Source of the DNA: Candidatus Saccharimonadota bacterium
GTDB lineage: Bacteria > Patescibacteriota > Saccharimonadia > Saccharimonadales > Saccharimonadaceae
Length of the DNA stretch: 44,371 bases
NCBI GenBank assembly: GCA_017645955.1
Contig: JAGCNM010000056.1
Span: 1 to 44,371, forward strand
Reading direction: 5' to 3'
Shown here piece after piece: positions 8,078 through 15,542 of the stretch. The notes beneath the pieces are model-generated. The model saw only the letters and a list, made by a program, of their open reading frames with translations, was not told where the DNA came from and did no database searches. Position numbers and translations under genes: made by a program. Position 1 is the stretch's first letter. Every line of letters begins with the position of its first letter.

Positions 8078-8677
8078 TTGAGAAGTAAAAATAGAGATGC
8101 TCTTTTTGTCCCTGAGGTAAAACGCTCTAATAAGAAAAGGTTAGTATTGATAATTGCGGGCTTTATTATTCTTTTAGGGGTGATTATTGCGGTTGTACTA
8201 TTGTTTTTGCCGAAGAGTGAGGATAAGGTGGTAAATGAAGAACCTACGACGTTTAGCGGTCAGTTGAAAACTCTAACAGACGAGGAGAAGACTATAACTG
8301 AGGAAATCTTAAACAATGAGGCAGAGATAGTTGTAGAGGGGTATAAGCGAATAACTGATGAAGAAGGGGAACACGATGCGGTGGTGATTACGGTAAAAAA
8401 TACTTCTGATAAGAGCGTAAATTTTGCTTTTGAAGTGGTGGCTCTAGATACTAATAACAATGTTTTAGATAAAACTTCTCTTTATGCCGAGGGGATTGGG
8501 CCTGGACAGACGTATGTTTTTAATGCTTTTGTGCTTTCCAAGCTGTCGCCTGAGCAGATGCAGGCGGCACACTATGAGGTTTATAAGGCGAAGACTTATG
8601 TTTTAGATAGCGATCTTCAATCTGAAGAGCTAAAGAATCAGAGTAATCTAAGCCTCTTAAGCGATTTTATGTTATAA
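8078..8677 (+). CDS. Hypothetical single-pass membrane protein with FxLYD-like extracellular domain
   Basis: I choose the TTG at 8078 because TGGAGG sits seven bases upstream; earlier in-frame codons fall within the -10 region of its promoter. The product is about 199 residues: a short basic N-terminus, a membrane segment (about 20-40, LIIAGFIILLGVIIAVVLLF) and an extracellular part. That part (about 95-185) has the pattern of FxLYD or similar Ig-like domains: VITVKNTSDKSVNFAFEVVA, then GPGQTYVFNAF. Such domains are found in surface lipoproteins; the role is unknown. The stop codon overlaps the -10 box of leuS. Confidence 0.75.
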   Translation: MRSKNRDALFVPEVKRSNKKRLVLIIAGFIILLGVIIAVVLLFLPKSEDKVVNEEPTTFSGQLKTLTDEEKTITEEILNNEAEIVVEGYKRITDEEGEHDAVVITVKNTSDKSVNFAFEVVALDTNNNVLDKTSLYAEGIGPGQTYVFNAFVLSKLSPEQMQAAHYEVYKAKTYVLDSDLQSEELKNQSNLSLLSDFML

Positions 8678-8678
8678 T
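8673..8678 (+). promoter_or_regulatory. Extended -10 box for leuS (leaderless)
   Basis: TGT-TATAAT overlaps the stop codon of the preceding gene. The leuS ATG is seven bases after the box; there is no Shine-Dalgarno. Confidence 0.65.
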
Positions 8679-8685
8679 ATGCGGT

Positions 8686-11163
8686 ATGGAAAGATATGAA
8701 CCGCTAAAAATAGAAGAAAAATGGCAAAAAAAATGGGAAAAAGAGAAGCCGTTTAAAGCTTCCGAAAAAGAGGGCGTGCCGAAAATGTTTCTTGCGGAAA
8801 TGTTTCCGTATCCTTCTGGGGCGGGGCTACATGTTGGGCATGTTAGGAATTTTACGATTGTCGATGTTTTGACGCGGTTTTATGAACAACAAAGATTAAA
8901 TGTTTTAAGGCCTTTTGGATATGATACTTTCGGGCTTCCGGCCGAAAATTATGCCATAAAAACCGGAACAGCGCCACAAGAAGTGACGAAGGTTAATATC
9001 GCGAATTTTAGAAAACAGGCGAAGAGATTGGGTTATGCGATTGATTGGGATAGGGAGATTAATACATCCGATCCGGAGTATTATAAATGGACGCAGTGGT
9101 GTTTCTTACAGCTTTATAAAAAAGGTTTAGCATATCAGAAAGAATCGTATCAATGGTGGTGTCCGGTTGACCAGACGGTACTTGCGAATGAACAAGTCGA
9201 AGGCGGGAAATGTTGGCGTTGCGGTCATGAAGTCGAAAAGAAGAAGATGAAACAATGGTTCTTTAAGATTACGGAATATGCGGATGAATTACTCGATTCG
9301 ATTGATGAGCTTGAATGGCCGGAAAAGATTAAAACAATGCAGAGAAATTGGATTGGAAGGAGCGTTGGAGCGGAAATTGAGTTTACGATTGCTCAAGACT
9401 CGTCTTCGTTCGCTTCCTCGCTCGCGCCCGTCGTTACGGGGCTCGCTTCGGCGATTGCTCCCGTTGTCGCAAATGCTCACGAATCCGAGTCTTTGAGCAA
9501 TCGTAAAATTAAAGTGTTCACGACGCGGCCGGATACGATTTACGGGGCGACGTTTTTAGTTCTAGCGCCGGAGTATCCGGGATTACAATATATTGTGAGC
9601 GATGACGCGAGAGAGGCGGTAGAGAAATATAAGGCGGATGCATTAAAGAAGTCGGAGATTGAGAGACAGGAAAACAAGGAGAAGACAGGCGTATTTACTG
9701 GAGCGTATGCGATTAATCCGGCGACAAAAGAGAAAATTCCGATTTATGTAGCGGATTATGTTTTAGCTGGATATGGTACGGGGGCGATTATGGCAGTACC
9801 GGCTTACGATGAGAGGGATAAGGAATTTGCGGAGAAGTTTGATTTACCGGTTGTTGAGGCGGAGCTTTGCGATAGAGATTTGTTCGGCACGCCGAAGACG
9901 ACTTATAAGATGCGCGATTGGTTGATTTCACGTCAGCGTTATTGGGGTTGTCCAATTCCGATAGCTTATGATAAAGAGGGTAATCCGCATCCGATTCCGG
10001 AAGACCAATTGCCGGTTCTAATTCCAGAAGTAAAAGACTATAAACCGGATCATACTGGGCGGTCGGCGCTTGCGAAAGCGAAGGATTGGCTCATGGTTGA
10101 GATTCCGGTAAAGGATCCAAAGACCGGTAAGACGCATATGGAGAAGATGACACGCGAGACAGATACTCTCGATGGATACGCTTGCTCGTCATGGTATCTT
10201 TGGCGTTATGCTTCGCCACATGACAAGAAACATGCTTGGGACCCGGAAGCAATTTCTTATTGGGAGCCGATTGATTATTATTGTGGTGGCGATCATGCTG
10301 TTGCGCATCTACTCTATATTCGTTTTTGGTGTAAATTCTTTGCGGATGAAGGTTATTTACCATTTAGGGAGCCAATTAAGAGACTGCTTTACAATGGTTA
10401 CATTAACGCGCCAGACGGAAAGAAGATGTCGAAATCGAAGGGGAATGTGATTGATCCGCTCGACGTAATTAATGATGGATATGGCGCGGATACCTTGCGT
10501 ACATACGAAATGTTTATTGGGCCATATGATATGGATGCGGCGTGGGATCCACGTTCGGTTGGCGGGGTATATCGCTTCCTTAATCGATGTTATACTTTGC
10601 TAGCGACGTCGCAACCGTCTTCTTCGGACACGCTCAAGGGCGCTCGCCCAAGCGCACGGTCCGAAGAAGAGGTTGCTTCCGTCGCTAATACCGCGCTCCG
10701 TAATCCCCTCAAAGATGAAAACGTAATCATCCGGAATAGGACGATTAAGAAGGTGACGGAGGATATGCATCGGTATAATTTTAATACGGCGGTGGCGGCG
10801 CTCATGGAATTTGTGAATGAGTTATATAAGGTTGGAGCAAGTAAAGAAGACGTAGTCGTTCTAGCGAAGCTATTAAAACCGTTTGCGCCACATCTTGCGT
10901 CGGAAATGCTTGAGAAATTAGATTTGGATGACGAATGGCCGAAGTGGGACGAGAAATATTTAGTTGACGAAACTGTTGAAGTGGTCGTTCAGATTAATGG
11001 TAAGCTTCGAGCGAAACTAACGGTCAATTTAGATGACTTAGAGGACGAAGAAAAGATAAAAAAGATGGCGCTTGATGACGTAAAAGTAAAGATATTTATC
11101 GAAAAAGGCGTGAAGAAAACGATTTTTGTCAAGCGAGCCAGGTTACTTAATATAGTCGTTTAG
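8686..11163 (+). CDS. leuS: Leucyl-tRNA synthetase
   Basis: Charges tRNA-Leu with leucine. The 825 residues show all class I landmarks: HVGH (residues 49-52, HIGH motif), a zinc-type CPVDQTV...CWRCG insert, the CP1 editing domain (VFTTRPDTIYGATF and GYGTGAIMAVPAYDERD), KMSKS (580-584) and a C-terminal anticodon-binding domain. Two low-complexity inserts are unusual: residues about 234-273, at the entry to the editing domain, and about 639-667, between the catalytic and anticodon-binding parts. Both are encoded by DNA palindromes and keep the frame. The 3' end overlaps the convergent tsaC gene by 21 bases. Confidence 0.97.
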   Translation: MERYEPLKIEEKWQKKWEKEKPFKASEKEGVPKMFLAEMFPYPSGAGLHVGHVRNFTIVDVLTRFYEQQRLNVLRPFGYDTFGLPAENYAIKTGTAPQEVTKVNIANFRKQAKRLGYAIDWDREINTSDPEYYKWTQWCFLQLYKKGLAYQKESYQWWCPVDQTVLANEQVEGGKCWRCGHEVEKKKMKQWFFKITEYADELLDSIDELEWPEKIKTMQRNWIGRSVGAEIEFTIAQDSSSFASSLAPVVTGLASAIAPVVANAHESESLSNRKIKVFTTRPDTIYGATFLVLAPEYPGLQYIVSDDAREAVEKYKADALKKSEIERQENKEKTGVFTGAYAINPATKEKIPIYVADYVLAGYGTGAIMAVPAYDERDKEFAEKFDLPVVEAELCDRDLFGTPKTTYKMRDWLISRQRYWGCPIPIAYDKEGNPHPIPEDQLPVLIPEVKDYKPDHTGRSALAKAKDWLMVEIPVKDPKTGKTHMEKMTRETDTLDGYACSSWYLWRYASPHDKKHAWDPEAISYWEPIDYYCGGDHAVAHLLYIRFWCKFFADEGYLPFREPIKRLLYNGYINAPDGKKMSKSKGNVIDPLDVINDGYGADTLRTYEMFIGPYDMDAAWDPRSVGGVYRFLNRCYTLLATSQPSSSDTLKGARPSARSEEEVASVANTALRNPLKDENVIIRNRTIKKVTEDMHRYNFNTAVAALMEFVNELYKVGASKEDVVVLAKLLKPFAPHLASEMLEKLDLDDEWPKWDEKYLVDETVEVVVQINGKLRAKLTVNLDDLEDEEKIKKMALDDVKVKIFIEKGVKKTIFVKRARLLNIVV
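9385..9504 (+). repeat. In-frame palindromic element inside leuS (1)
   Basis: ACGATTGCTCAA plus GACTCG (9385-9402) is the inverse complement of CGAGTC plus TTGAGCAATCGT (9486-9504), with one unpaired base. The interior holds GCTCGCGCCCGTCGTTACGG, which matches the core of the element at 27886-27959 with one difference (C to T). The span is 120 bp, 40 codons. It is Ser/Ala-rich when translated and interrupts the normal LeuS sequence. Confidence 0.7.
10601..10687 (+). repeat. In-frame palindromic element inside leuS (2)
   Basis: Arms 10601-10629 and 10659-10687 are imperfect inverse complements over 29 bases (TAGCGACG outermost, CTTCTTCGGAC innermost). The centre carries further nested pairs CGCT/AGCG and GGGC/GCCC. 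The span is 87 bp, 29 codons, without a stop in the leuS frame. Confidence 0.7.
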
Positions 11164-11640
11164 GTCAATTTCTAGATTTCCTTGACGAAGAATAACTGGC
11201 TTTTCGCGAGAAAAATCGATAATCGTAGAAGGAAGGTGCCCCGTAAGAGATTTCGGGGTGCCTCCTTTTTTGTTGGCAGAAGTAAGAATTAGAGGGCCAT
11301 TTTTAGAGAGGATACTTAGAAATGGGGCGTAGTTTGGAATACGGACACCAATAGTTTTAAAATGATCGTAGTAAAAATGATGGAAATTAGGATTCTTAGG
11401 GAGAATAATAGTTAATTCGCCGGGGACAAATTTTTCGATGAGGGGTTTTGCGGCGGGCGGAATGAGGGCATAGTTTTTAATCTCGTATTTTGAGGTTGGG
11501 ACGAGGGTAAAAATTTTTCCAGAGTCAAAATCACGCTCTTTCAGGCGCATGAGCTCACGAATACCGTTTTCGTCATTTAGTTTTACAGCATAACCTTCAA
11601 CGGTTTCGGTCGGGACAGTCAGGATACTTTGACTTTTCAT
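11143..11640 (-). CDS. tsaC: Threonylcarbamoyl-AMP synthase (TsaC/YrdC family)
   Basis: Makes threonylcarbamoyl-adenylate for the t6A modification at position 37 of ANN-decoding tRNAs. The 165 residues keep the YrdC motifs: VPTETVEGYAV near the N-terminus (usual PTDTVYGLG), LKERDFDSGK, PGELTIILPK, GVRIPNYAPF and LTSANKKGGTP. It is shorter than typical TsaC (about 190-210) and some motif residues differ, such as VEGYAV for VYGLGC, so activity is likely but not certain. It is convergent with leuS, with a 21-bp overlap. Its promoter overlaps that of the divergent methyltransferase gene and its mRNA should be leaderless. Confidence 0.88.
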   Translation of the reverse strand: MKSQSILTVPTETVEGYAVKLNDENGIRELMRLKERDFDSGKIFTLVPTSKYEIKNYALIPPAAKPLIEKFVPGELTIILPKNPNFHHFYYDHFKTIGVRIPNYAPFLSILSKNGPLILTSANKKGGTPKSLTGHLPSTIIDFSREKPVILRQGNLEIDLNDYIK

Positions 11641-11647
11641 AAGAATT

Positions 11648-11657
11648 ATTATATCAT
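11648..11657. promoter_or_regulatory. Overlapping divergent -10 boxes (tsaC and trmH-family gene)
   Basis: Only 23 bases separate the two start codons. On the minus strand TATAAT (11653-11648, preceded by TGA) is seven bases before the tsaC ATG. On the plus strand TATCAT (11652-11657) is six bases before the ATG at 11664. The boxes share two bases, so the polymerases should compete. Confidence 0.65.
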
Positions 11658-11663
11658 ATTATT

Positions 11664-12101
11664 ATGGAATTGACATTAGTTTTGGATAATATTCGTTCGA
11701 CTTATAATGTCGGGGCGATTCTTCGAACAGCGGAGGGACTAGGGGTATTTAGGGTTATTCTCTCGGGTTATACACCAGGAGTACATGATAAAAATTTATT
11801 ACCTCACTTAAGAGAGAAACTAGATAAAGAGATCCATAAAACTGCGCTTGGCGCGGAAGATATGTTAGATATAAATTCGTCTGATGATATAATTTCTGAG
11901 CTAAATTCACTGAAGAAACAGGGGTGGATGATTGTTGGGCTAGAAAATAATATCGAAAATGAGCATCTTTTTAAGTTGAACGATAAGGGACTAGCGGAAC
12001 GATTGTCGGATAAGATAGTATTAGTTTTAGGCGAGGAGGTAAAGGGGATAAATTATTCGTTGTATGATATAATTGACCTGTTTTTAGAAATACCGATGTA
12101 A
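11664..12101 (+). CDS. TrmH/SpoU-family RNA 2'-O-methyltransferase, cut by an in-frame TAA
   Basis: SPOUT methyltransferase that would use S-adenosylmethionine to methylate a ribose 2'-OH in tRNA or rRNA. Motif 1 is DNIRSTYNVGAILRTAE and motif 2 is VLVLGEEVKGI. The frame ends in the middle of motif 3 at FLEIPM-stop (145 residues). The next 22 codons after TAA read GKKESFNVSVAAGIAMYG and on to a TGA at 12168, which is exactly the rest of motif 3. The ancestral protein was therefore about 168 residues and its stop overlapped the next ATG (ATGA). Motif 3 forms part of the SAM-binding knot, so the truncated product should be inactive unless the stop is read through or is a sequencing error. Confidence 0.85.
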   Translation: MELTLVLDNIRSTYNVGAILRTAEGLGVFRVILSGYTPGVHDKNLLPHLREKLDKEIHKTALGAEDMLDINSSDDIISELNSLKKQGWMIVGLENNIENEHLFKLNDKGLAERLSDKIVLVLGEEVKGINYSLYDIIDLFLEIPM

Positions 12102-12170
12102 GGCAAAAAAGAATCATTTAATGTATCGGTCGCGGCTGGAATTGCAATGTATGGTATAATGAATTTATGA
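12102..12170 (+). pseudogene. Severed C-terminal tail of the TrmH-family gene
   Basis: In frame with the upstream gene and directly after its TAA. It encodes the motif-3 remainder (ESFNVSVAAGIAMYG) and ends in TGA (12168-12170), overlapping the glutaredoxin ATG at 12167. It has no start signal of its own. Confidence 0.8.
12155..12160 (+). promoter_or_regulatory. Extended -10 box for the glutaredoxin gene (leaderless)
   Basis: TGG-TATAAT lies inside the severed methyltransferase tail. The ATG is six bases downstream. Confidence 0.65.
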
Positions 12171-12373
12171 TAAAGATATATACAACACCAACTTGTGCTT
12201 ATTGCCATGCTTTAATGGATTGGTTAGATTCTAAGGGTATAGAGTATGAGGAGATAGACGCATCTAACGATGAAAGTATTACTGCTGTGCCGGTGACCGA
12301 GATTGGCGACGTGAGGATTGAAGGATTTGATCGCCCCGCTATTAAAAGAGCTCTTGCGAAATTGGAAAAATAG
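12167..12373 (+). CDS. Glutaredoxin/NrdH-like small thiol protein
   Basis: Thioredoxin-fold redox protein of 68 residues. The active site CAYC is at residues 11-14 after the strand MIKIYTTPT. The cis-Pro loop AVPVTEIGD and the C-terminal GFDRPAIKRAL helix fit glutaredoxin/NrdH proteins that bind glutathione or are reduced by thioredoxin reductase. The CxxC sequence is not the usual CPYC or CVQC, so the electron donor cannot be assigned. The mRNA is probably leaderless, with the -10 box six bases upstream. Confidence 0.88.
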   Translation: MIKIYTTPTCAYCHALMDWLDSKGIEYEEIDASNDESITAVPVTEIGDVRIEGFDRPAIKRALAKLEK

Positions 12374-12415
12374 TGGTAAAATGAATAAAATTATCTATTA
12401 AATTTAAGGAGTAAG

Positions 12416-12574
12416 ATGCCTGAACCTAAGAAACAAAGCAGTCCGCGTAAAACCGGGCTTCGAAGGAGTCATCTTAGACTTGAGCTCGCTAAAAGGGTAA
12501 ACAAGGTTTCCCCTGTTAAAGCTTTTGAAACTAAGAAACGAACCCCTAATTTAAAAGTTAAAACTAATAAATAA
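12416..12574 (+). CDS. rpmF: 50S ribosomal protein L32 (bL32)
   Basis: A 52-residue highly basic protein starting MPEPKKQSSPRKTGLRRSH, which matches the conserved N-terminus of bL32 (PKxKxSxxRxxxRRxH). The zinc-ribbon cysteines of the longer form are absent, as in other Cys-free L32 variants. AAGGAG lies five bases before the ATG. Placement just before nusB puts it in a transcription/translation group. The C-terminal half is diverged, so the call rests on the N-terminal pattern and length. Confidence 0.75.
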   Translation: MPEPKKQSSPRKTGLRRSHLRLELAKRVNKVSPVKAFETKKRTPNLKVKTNK

Positions 12575-12591
12575 AAGAGAAGATTTAAAAT

Positions 12592-13122
12592 ATGGCAAGT
12601 AATCGACATTTAGGTAGAGTTATTGTTCTACAGAGTTTATATGAGTATGAGCTAAGAACTCTCGCTAAAGACCCTGACGTCGATTTGGACATTATTGTCG
12701 CGAAGAATGTTGAGCCTTATGAAAAAGCGTTAGGCGATACGGAATTTGTATATAGTTTGGCACGAAATGTGGTTGAGAATTTTGAGACCTTGGATGCTGC
12801 GCTAGCGCCAATGGCGCCTGAATGGCCGATAGAATCAATTGCGGCTATCGATAGAAATGTTCTTAGGATGGGACTTTACGAGCTTTCGGAATGTCGGGAT
12901 TCGATCCCGCCGAAAGTCGCCATTAACGAAGCGGTTGAGCTCGCTAAAGCGTTTGGGAGTGAGAATTCCTCGAAGTTTATAAACGGGGTTCTCGGTACGG
13001 CGTATAAAAAGCTCGGAATTGTTGAAGAGAATAAAGATGGATCAAGATCTAAGACCGTCGACGGAGCCGACGGCGAGGAGAGCGTTAAAGATACCGGAAG
13101 CGTTGCCGACGGAAAGAGTTAA
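12592..13122 (+). CDS. nusB: Transcription antitermination protein NusB
   Basis: All-helical RNA-binding factor that works with NusE (S10) at boxA in rRNA leaders. The 176 residues begin with SNRHLGRVIVLQSLYEYE (family RxxAlqaLYxxE) and contain PEWPIESIAAIDRNVLRMGLYE and PPKVAINEAVELAKAFGS, then KFINGVLG, all NusB signatures. An acidic tail of about 25 residues beyond the usual end overlaps the start of the Nudix gene in another frame. The start has only a weak purine stretch upstream (AAAGAGAAG). Confidence 0.93.
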   Translation: MASNRHLGRVIVLQSLYEYELRTLAKDPDVDLDIIVAKNVEPYEKALGDTEFVYSLARNVVENFETLDAALAPMAPEWPIESIAAIDRNVLRMGLYELSECRDSIPPKVAINEAVELAKAFGSENSSKFINGVLGTAYKKLGIVEENKDGSRSKTVDGADGEESVKDTGSVADGKS

Positions 13123-13615
13123 AGAGTCGGCCCTCGAGAAGATTAAATCAGCCGTTTTTCGCAAGAAAGCGGCGATTCAGGAAATTGTACGGGAACCGAC
13201 TTCTGGTGGGATTGTTTTTCGATTTACTCCAGACAAGAAAGATATCGAGATTCTTTTAATTCAGGATTCAAAGGAAAGATGGACGATTCCGAAGGGACAT
13301 ATCGAACCGGGCGAAACGGCAAAAGTGACAGCAAGACGTGAAATTGAGGAAGAAACTGGGTTAAAAAATGTTTCGATTCTGACTTGGCTAGGAAAAATCC
13401 ACTTTAAGTATCGTCGGTTGGATAAACTAGTCTTAATGACGACGCAGATATATCTTGTTCAGGCGCTTGATGCGCGAGAAACGCCGACGCCGGAGAAATG
13501 GATGAAGGGGATTAAATGGTTTTCGTTTACGGATGCTCTCGAGGTAATTGAATACGAGGATATTGAAAAATTGATGTTAATTGCGAAGAAGAAGATTCGC
13601 GTTGGCGATTATTAA
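13037..13615 (+). CDS. Nudix hydrolase
   Basis: Hydrolyses a nucleoside diphosphate linked to another moiety. The Nudix box is complete: GHIEPGETAKVTARREIEEE followed by TGL (GX5EX7REUXEEXGU). The strand before it reads RWTIPKGH. Substrate is not predictable; the range includes dinucleoside polyphosphates and oxidised nucleotides. The start is uncertain. The ATG at 13037 gives an 86-base overlap with nusB, and the TTG at 13103 would give 20 bases. The N-terminal 40 residues before the Nudix fold are Lys/Glu-rich and poorly conserved in appearance. Confidence 0.85.
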   Translation: MDQDLRPSTEPTARRALKIPEALPTERVKESALEKIKSAVFRKKAAIQEIVREPTSGGIVFRFTPDKKDIEILLIQDSKERWTIPKGHIEPGETAKVTARREIEEETGLKNVSILTWLGKIHFKYRRLDKLVLMTTQIYLVQALDARETPTPEKWMKGIKWFSFTDALEVIEYEDIEKLMLIAKKKIRVGDY

Positions 13616-13627
13616 ATAGGAGGCAAA

Positions 13628-14332
13628 ATGGACATAAATGAATATCAAGAGTTTGCGAAAGAGAAACTCGGGTTTTCTTTTAAGGATATTAATTTACTAG
13701 TAACAGCTTTGACGCATCGAAGTTATGTAAATGAGCATAAGACAACACACGAGCATAACGAAAGATTGGAATTTTTAGGTGATGCGGTCCTAGAATTAGT
13801 TTCTTCAGATTTTTTGTACCGAAATTACGACGAACCTGAGGGAATTATGACGGCTCTTCGAGCGGCTTTAGTCAGAACTGAGTCGATTGGTGCGGCGGGG
13901 AAGGAATTAGGGTATGAACCGTTAGTAAGATTGTCTAGGGGTGAGAAACAAGGTTCGGAACGAGCTCACGAAGTGATTTTAGCGGATTGCTTCGAGGCGG
14001 TAATTGGTGCGATTTATTTAGATCAGGGGTATGAGGCGGCGAAAGACTTTATTTCGAAACATATTTTGGTTAAAATCGATGAGATTTTAGAGGAAGGCTC
14101 ATGGCGAGATCCAAAGTCTTATGTACAGGAATTGGCACAAAAGATAGATGGAGTGACCCCCGTTTATAAGACTTTAAAAGAGGAGGGGCCAGATCATGAT
14201 AAGAAGTTTACAGTTGGTATTTATGTTGGTAATGCATTAAAGGGTACAGGGACCGGTCATTCGAAACAAGAGGCTCAGACAATGGCAGCAAGAGAAGGAG
14301 TGAAGAAATACCGTGCTGCTGGGGCGAAGTAA
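13628..14332 (+). CDS. rnc: Ribonuclease III
   Basis: Double-strand RNA endonuclease for rRNA and mRNA maturation, 234 residues. The signature HNERLEFLGDAVLELVSSDF is present with its catalytic acidic residues, and DCFEAVIGAIYLDQG provides the second metal-site Glu. The double-strand RNA-binding domain (about 160-230) has DPKSYVQELAQ and the end motif GHSKQEAQTMAAREGVKKY. A strong AGGAGG precedes the ATG. It continues the nusB-Nudix gene series. Confidence 0.97.
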   Translation: MDINEYQEFAKEKLGFSFKDINLLVTALTHRSYVNEHKTTHEHNERLEFLGDAVLELVSSDFLYRNYDEPEGIMTALRAALVRTESIGAAGKELGYEPLVRLSRGEKQGSERAHEVILADCFEAVIGAIYLDQGYEAAKDFISKHILVKIDEILEEGSWRDPKSYVQELAQKIDGVTPVYKTLKEEGPDHDKKFTVGIYVGNALKGTGTGHSKQEAQTMAAREGVKKYRAAGAK

Positions 14333-14355
14333 AGCGCCGCTACCCCTTAAGTAGA

Positions 14356-14384
14356 TTGACTTTTTGTTAAAAGTGTGCTATAAT
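14356..14384 (+). promoter_or_regulatory. Consensus promoter of the orphan 14444 gene
   Basis: TTGACT (14356-14361), 17 nt, TATAAT (14379-14384) with TGC before it. The implied leader is about 50 nt. Confidence 0.88.
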
Positions 14385-14443
14385 TATAGATGGTGTGATT
14401 GCTGCCTTAAACACCGATTATGCCTGAAAGGGGGCGATATGGA

Positions 14444-15073
14444 GTGGCAGAGAATCTTAGAAGTGTTGATGTCATTATGGCTGAGCTCTTTGAGGGCCTG
14501 AGGACGACTAAGAGGGACGGAACTACGAAGAAAGAAGAAGCCGCGCTGAAGAAATACGAGAAGGTGAGATGGGTCCAGTTCGAAATGAACTATTATAGGA
14601 AACATATTCTCCCTTTGAGTGAGATTCATGCGCAGGCGAAGATGTACTTCTCCAAACGATTTCTCGATGGAGAATACATTAGTCAGGTGGATCCTACCGA
14701 ACTCGAAAAGGCTTATAAAAGTCTTGACCATGCGGTCAATGACGGCTGTCACGGACGATGCTATAGGTTGGTTGTCGAGCTTAACGAAGCTCTGACAAGC
14801 AACGGCGTCCGTTCGGTTGGCGACATTGAGGCACTCTTAAATTGGTTGACTTTCTCTCCCGTAGAGAGAAAGGACTCCGAAGGGAACCCGATTATGGAGA
14901 AGCCTTATTATATCCCGGTCGTCGATTTTACCAACCGAGAGCACCTCGAGCAGTTTTATAAGGTTTGGAAAGAATACTACAAGAAAGGATTCCTGCTTTC
15001 GATGCAGGATACTTTCAGAATTGTGGATATCATGTCCAAATCTAAGAAGCTGCCGAAGACGGCCAAAAAATGA
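14444..15073 (+). CDS. Hypothetical soluble helical protein
   Basis: Not recognised. I choose GTG 14444 because AAGGGGG lies nine bases upstream; the in-frame ATG at 14420 has no ribosome site. The product is about 209 residues, rich in Lys/Glu and aromatic residues, with no signal peptide or membrane segment. Notable stretches are RWVQFEMNYYRKHI (about 43-56), CHGRCYRLVVELNEAL (about 103-118) and a basic C-terminus (SKSKKLPKTAKK). It is monocistronic, with a consensus promoter and its own strong terminator. TGA is its stop, which argues that TGA terminates in this genome. Codon choice is more GC-ending than that of the neighbours. Confidence 0.75.
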   Translation: MAENLRSVDVIMAELFEGLRTTKRDGTTKKEEAALKKYEKVRWVQFEMNYYRKHILPLSEIHAQAKMYFSKRFLDGEYISQVDPTELEKAYKSLDHAVNDGCHGRCYRLVVELNEALTSNGVRSVGDIEALLNWLTFSPVERKDSEGNPIMEKPYYIPVVDFTNREHLEQFYKVWKEYYKKGFLLSMQDTFRIVDIMSKSKKLPKTAKK

Positions 15074-15090
15074 CATCAATAAGGGGGAGA

Positions 15091-15121
15091 GGGAGTACGT
15101 ACGTGACTCCCTTTTCTTTTT
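15091..15121 (+). terminator. Intrinsic terminator after the 14444 gene
   Basis: GGGAGT-ACGTACGTG-ACTCCC followed by TTTTCTTTTTTT. Confidence 0.85.
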
Positions 15122-15170
15122 TTATAAAATATGCTAAAATAATTAGGTTATTAATTTTTAAGGAGAAAAA

Positions 15171-15542
15171 ATGCTAGCGATTCGCATGCAACGTAATGGC
15201 CGTACGCATTACCCAACGTATCGGATAGTCGTCCAAGAAGCGCAGCGCCACCCACTTTCGGGTCGCATTGTGGCTGAGGTCGGCAATTATAATCCTGCGA
15301 CTAAAGCTTTAACTTTAGACAAGGAAGCAGTGGAAAAATATCTTAAAAATGGTGCACAACCTTCTTCAAGGGTTGCATTTATTCTTAAGAAAAATGGTGT
15401 GAAGTTACCAAAATGGGTAGAAGTTGCACCAAAGAAGAATTCAAAAGCAAAACATGCCGATAAATTACGCAAGAATCAGCCTAAGGAAGCTCCAGTAGAA
15501 GAAGCTCCGGCTGAAGCGGTTTCGGAAGAGACAAAAGAATAA
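15171..15542 (+). CDS. rpsP: 30S ribosomal protein S16 (bS16)
   Basis: Small-subunit protein that stabilises 16S rRNA folding. The N-terminus MLAIRMQRNGRTHYPTYRIV and GRIVAEVGNYNPATK are diagnostic. At 123 residues it is longer than the usual 80-90 because of a Lys-rich stretch followed by an acidic Ala/Glu/Pro tail. A TGC-TAAAAT -10 box (15135-15140) and a clear AAGGAG precede the start. The stop codon overlaps the outer arm of a 186-nt palindrome. Confidence 0.97.
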   Translation: MLAIRMQRNGRTHYPTYRIVVQEAQRHPLSGRIVAEVGNYNPATKALTLDKEAVEKYLKNGAQPSSRVAFILKKNGVKLPKWVEVAPKKNSKAKHADKLRKNQPKEAPVEEAPAEAVSEETKE

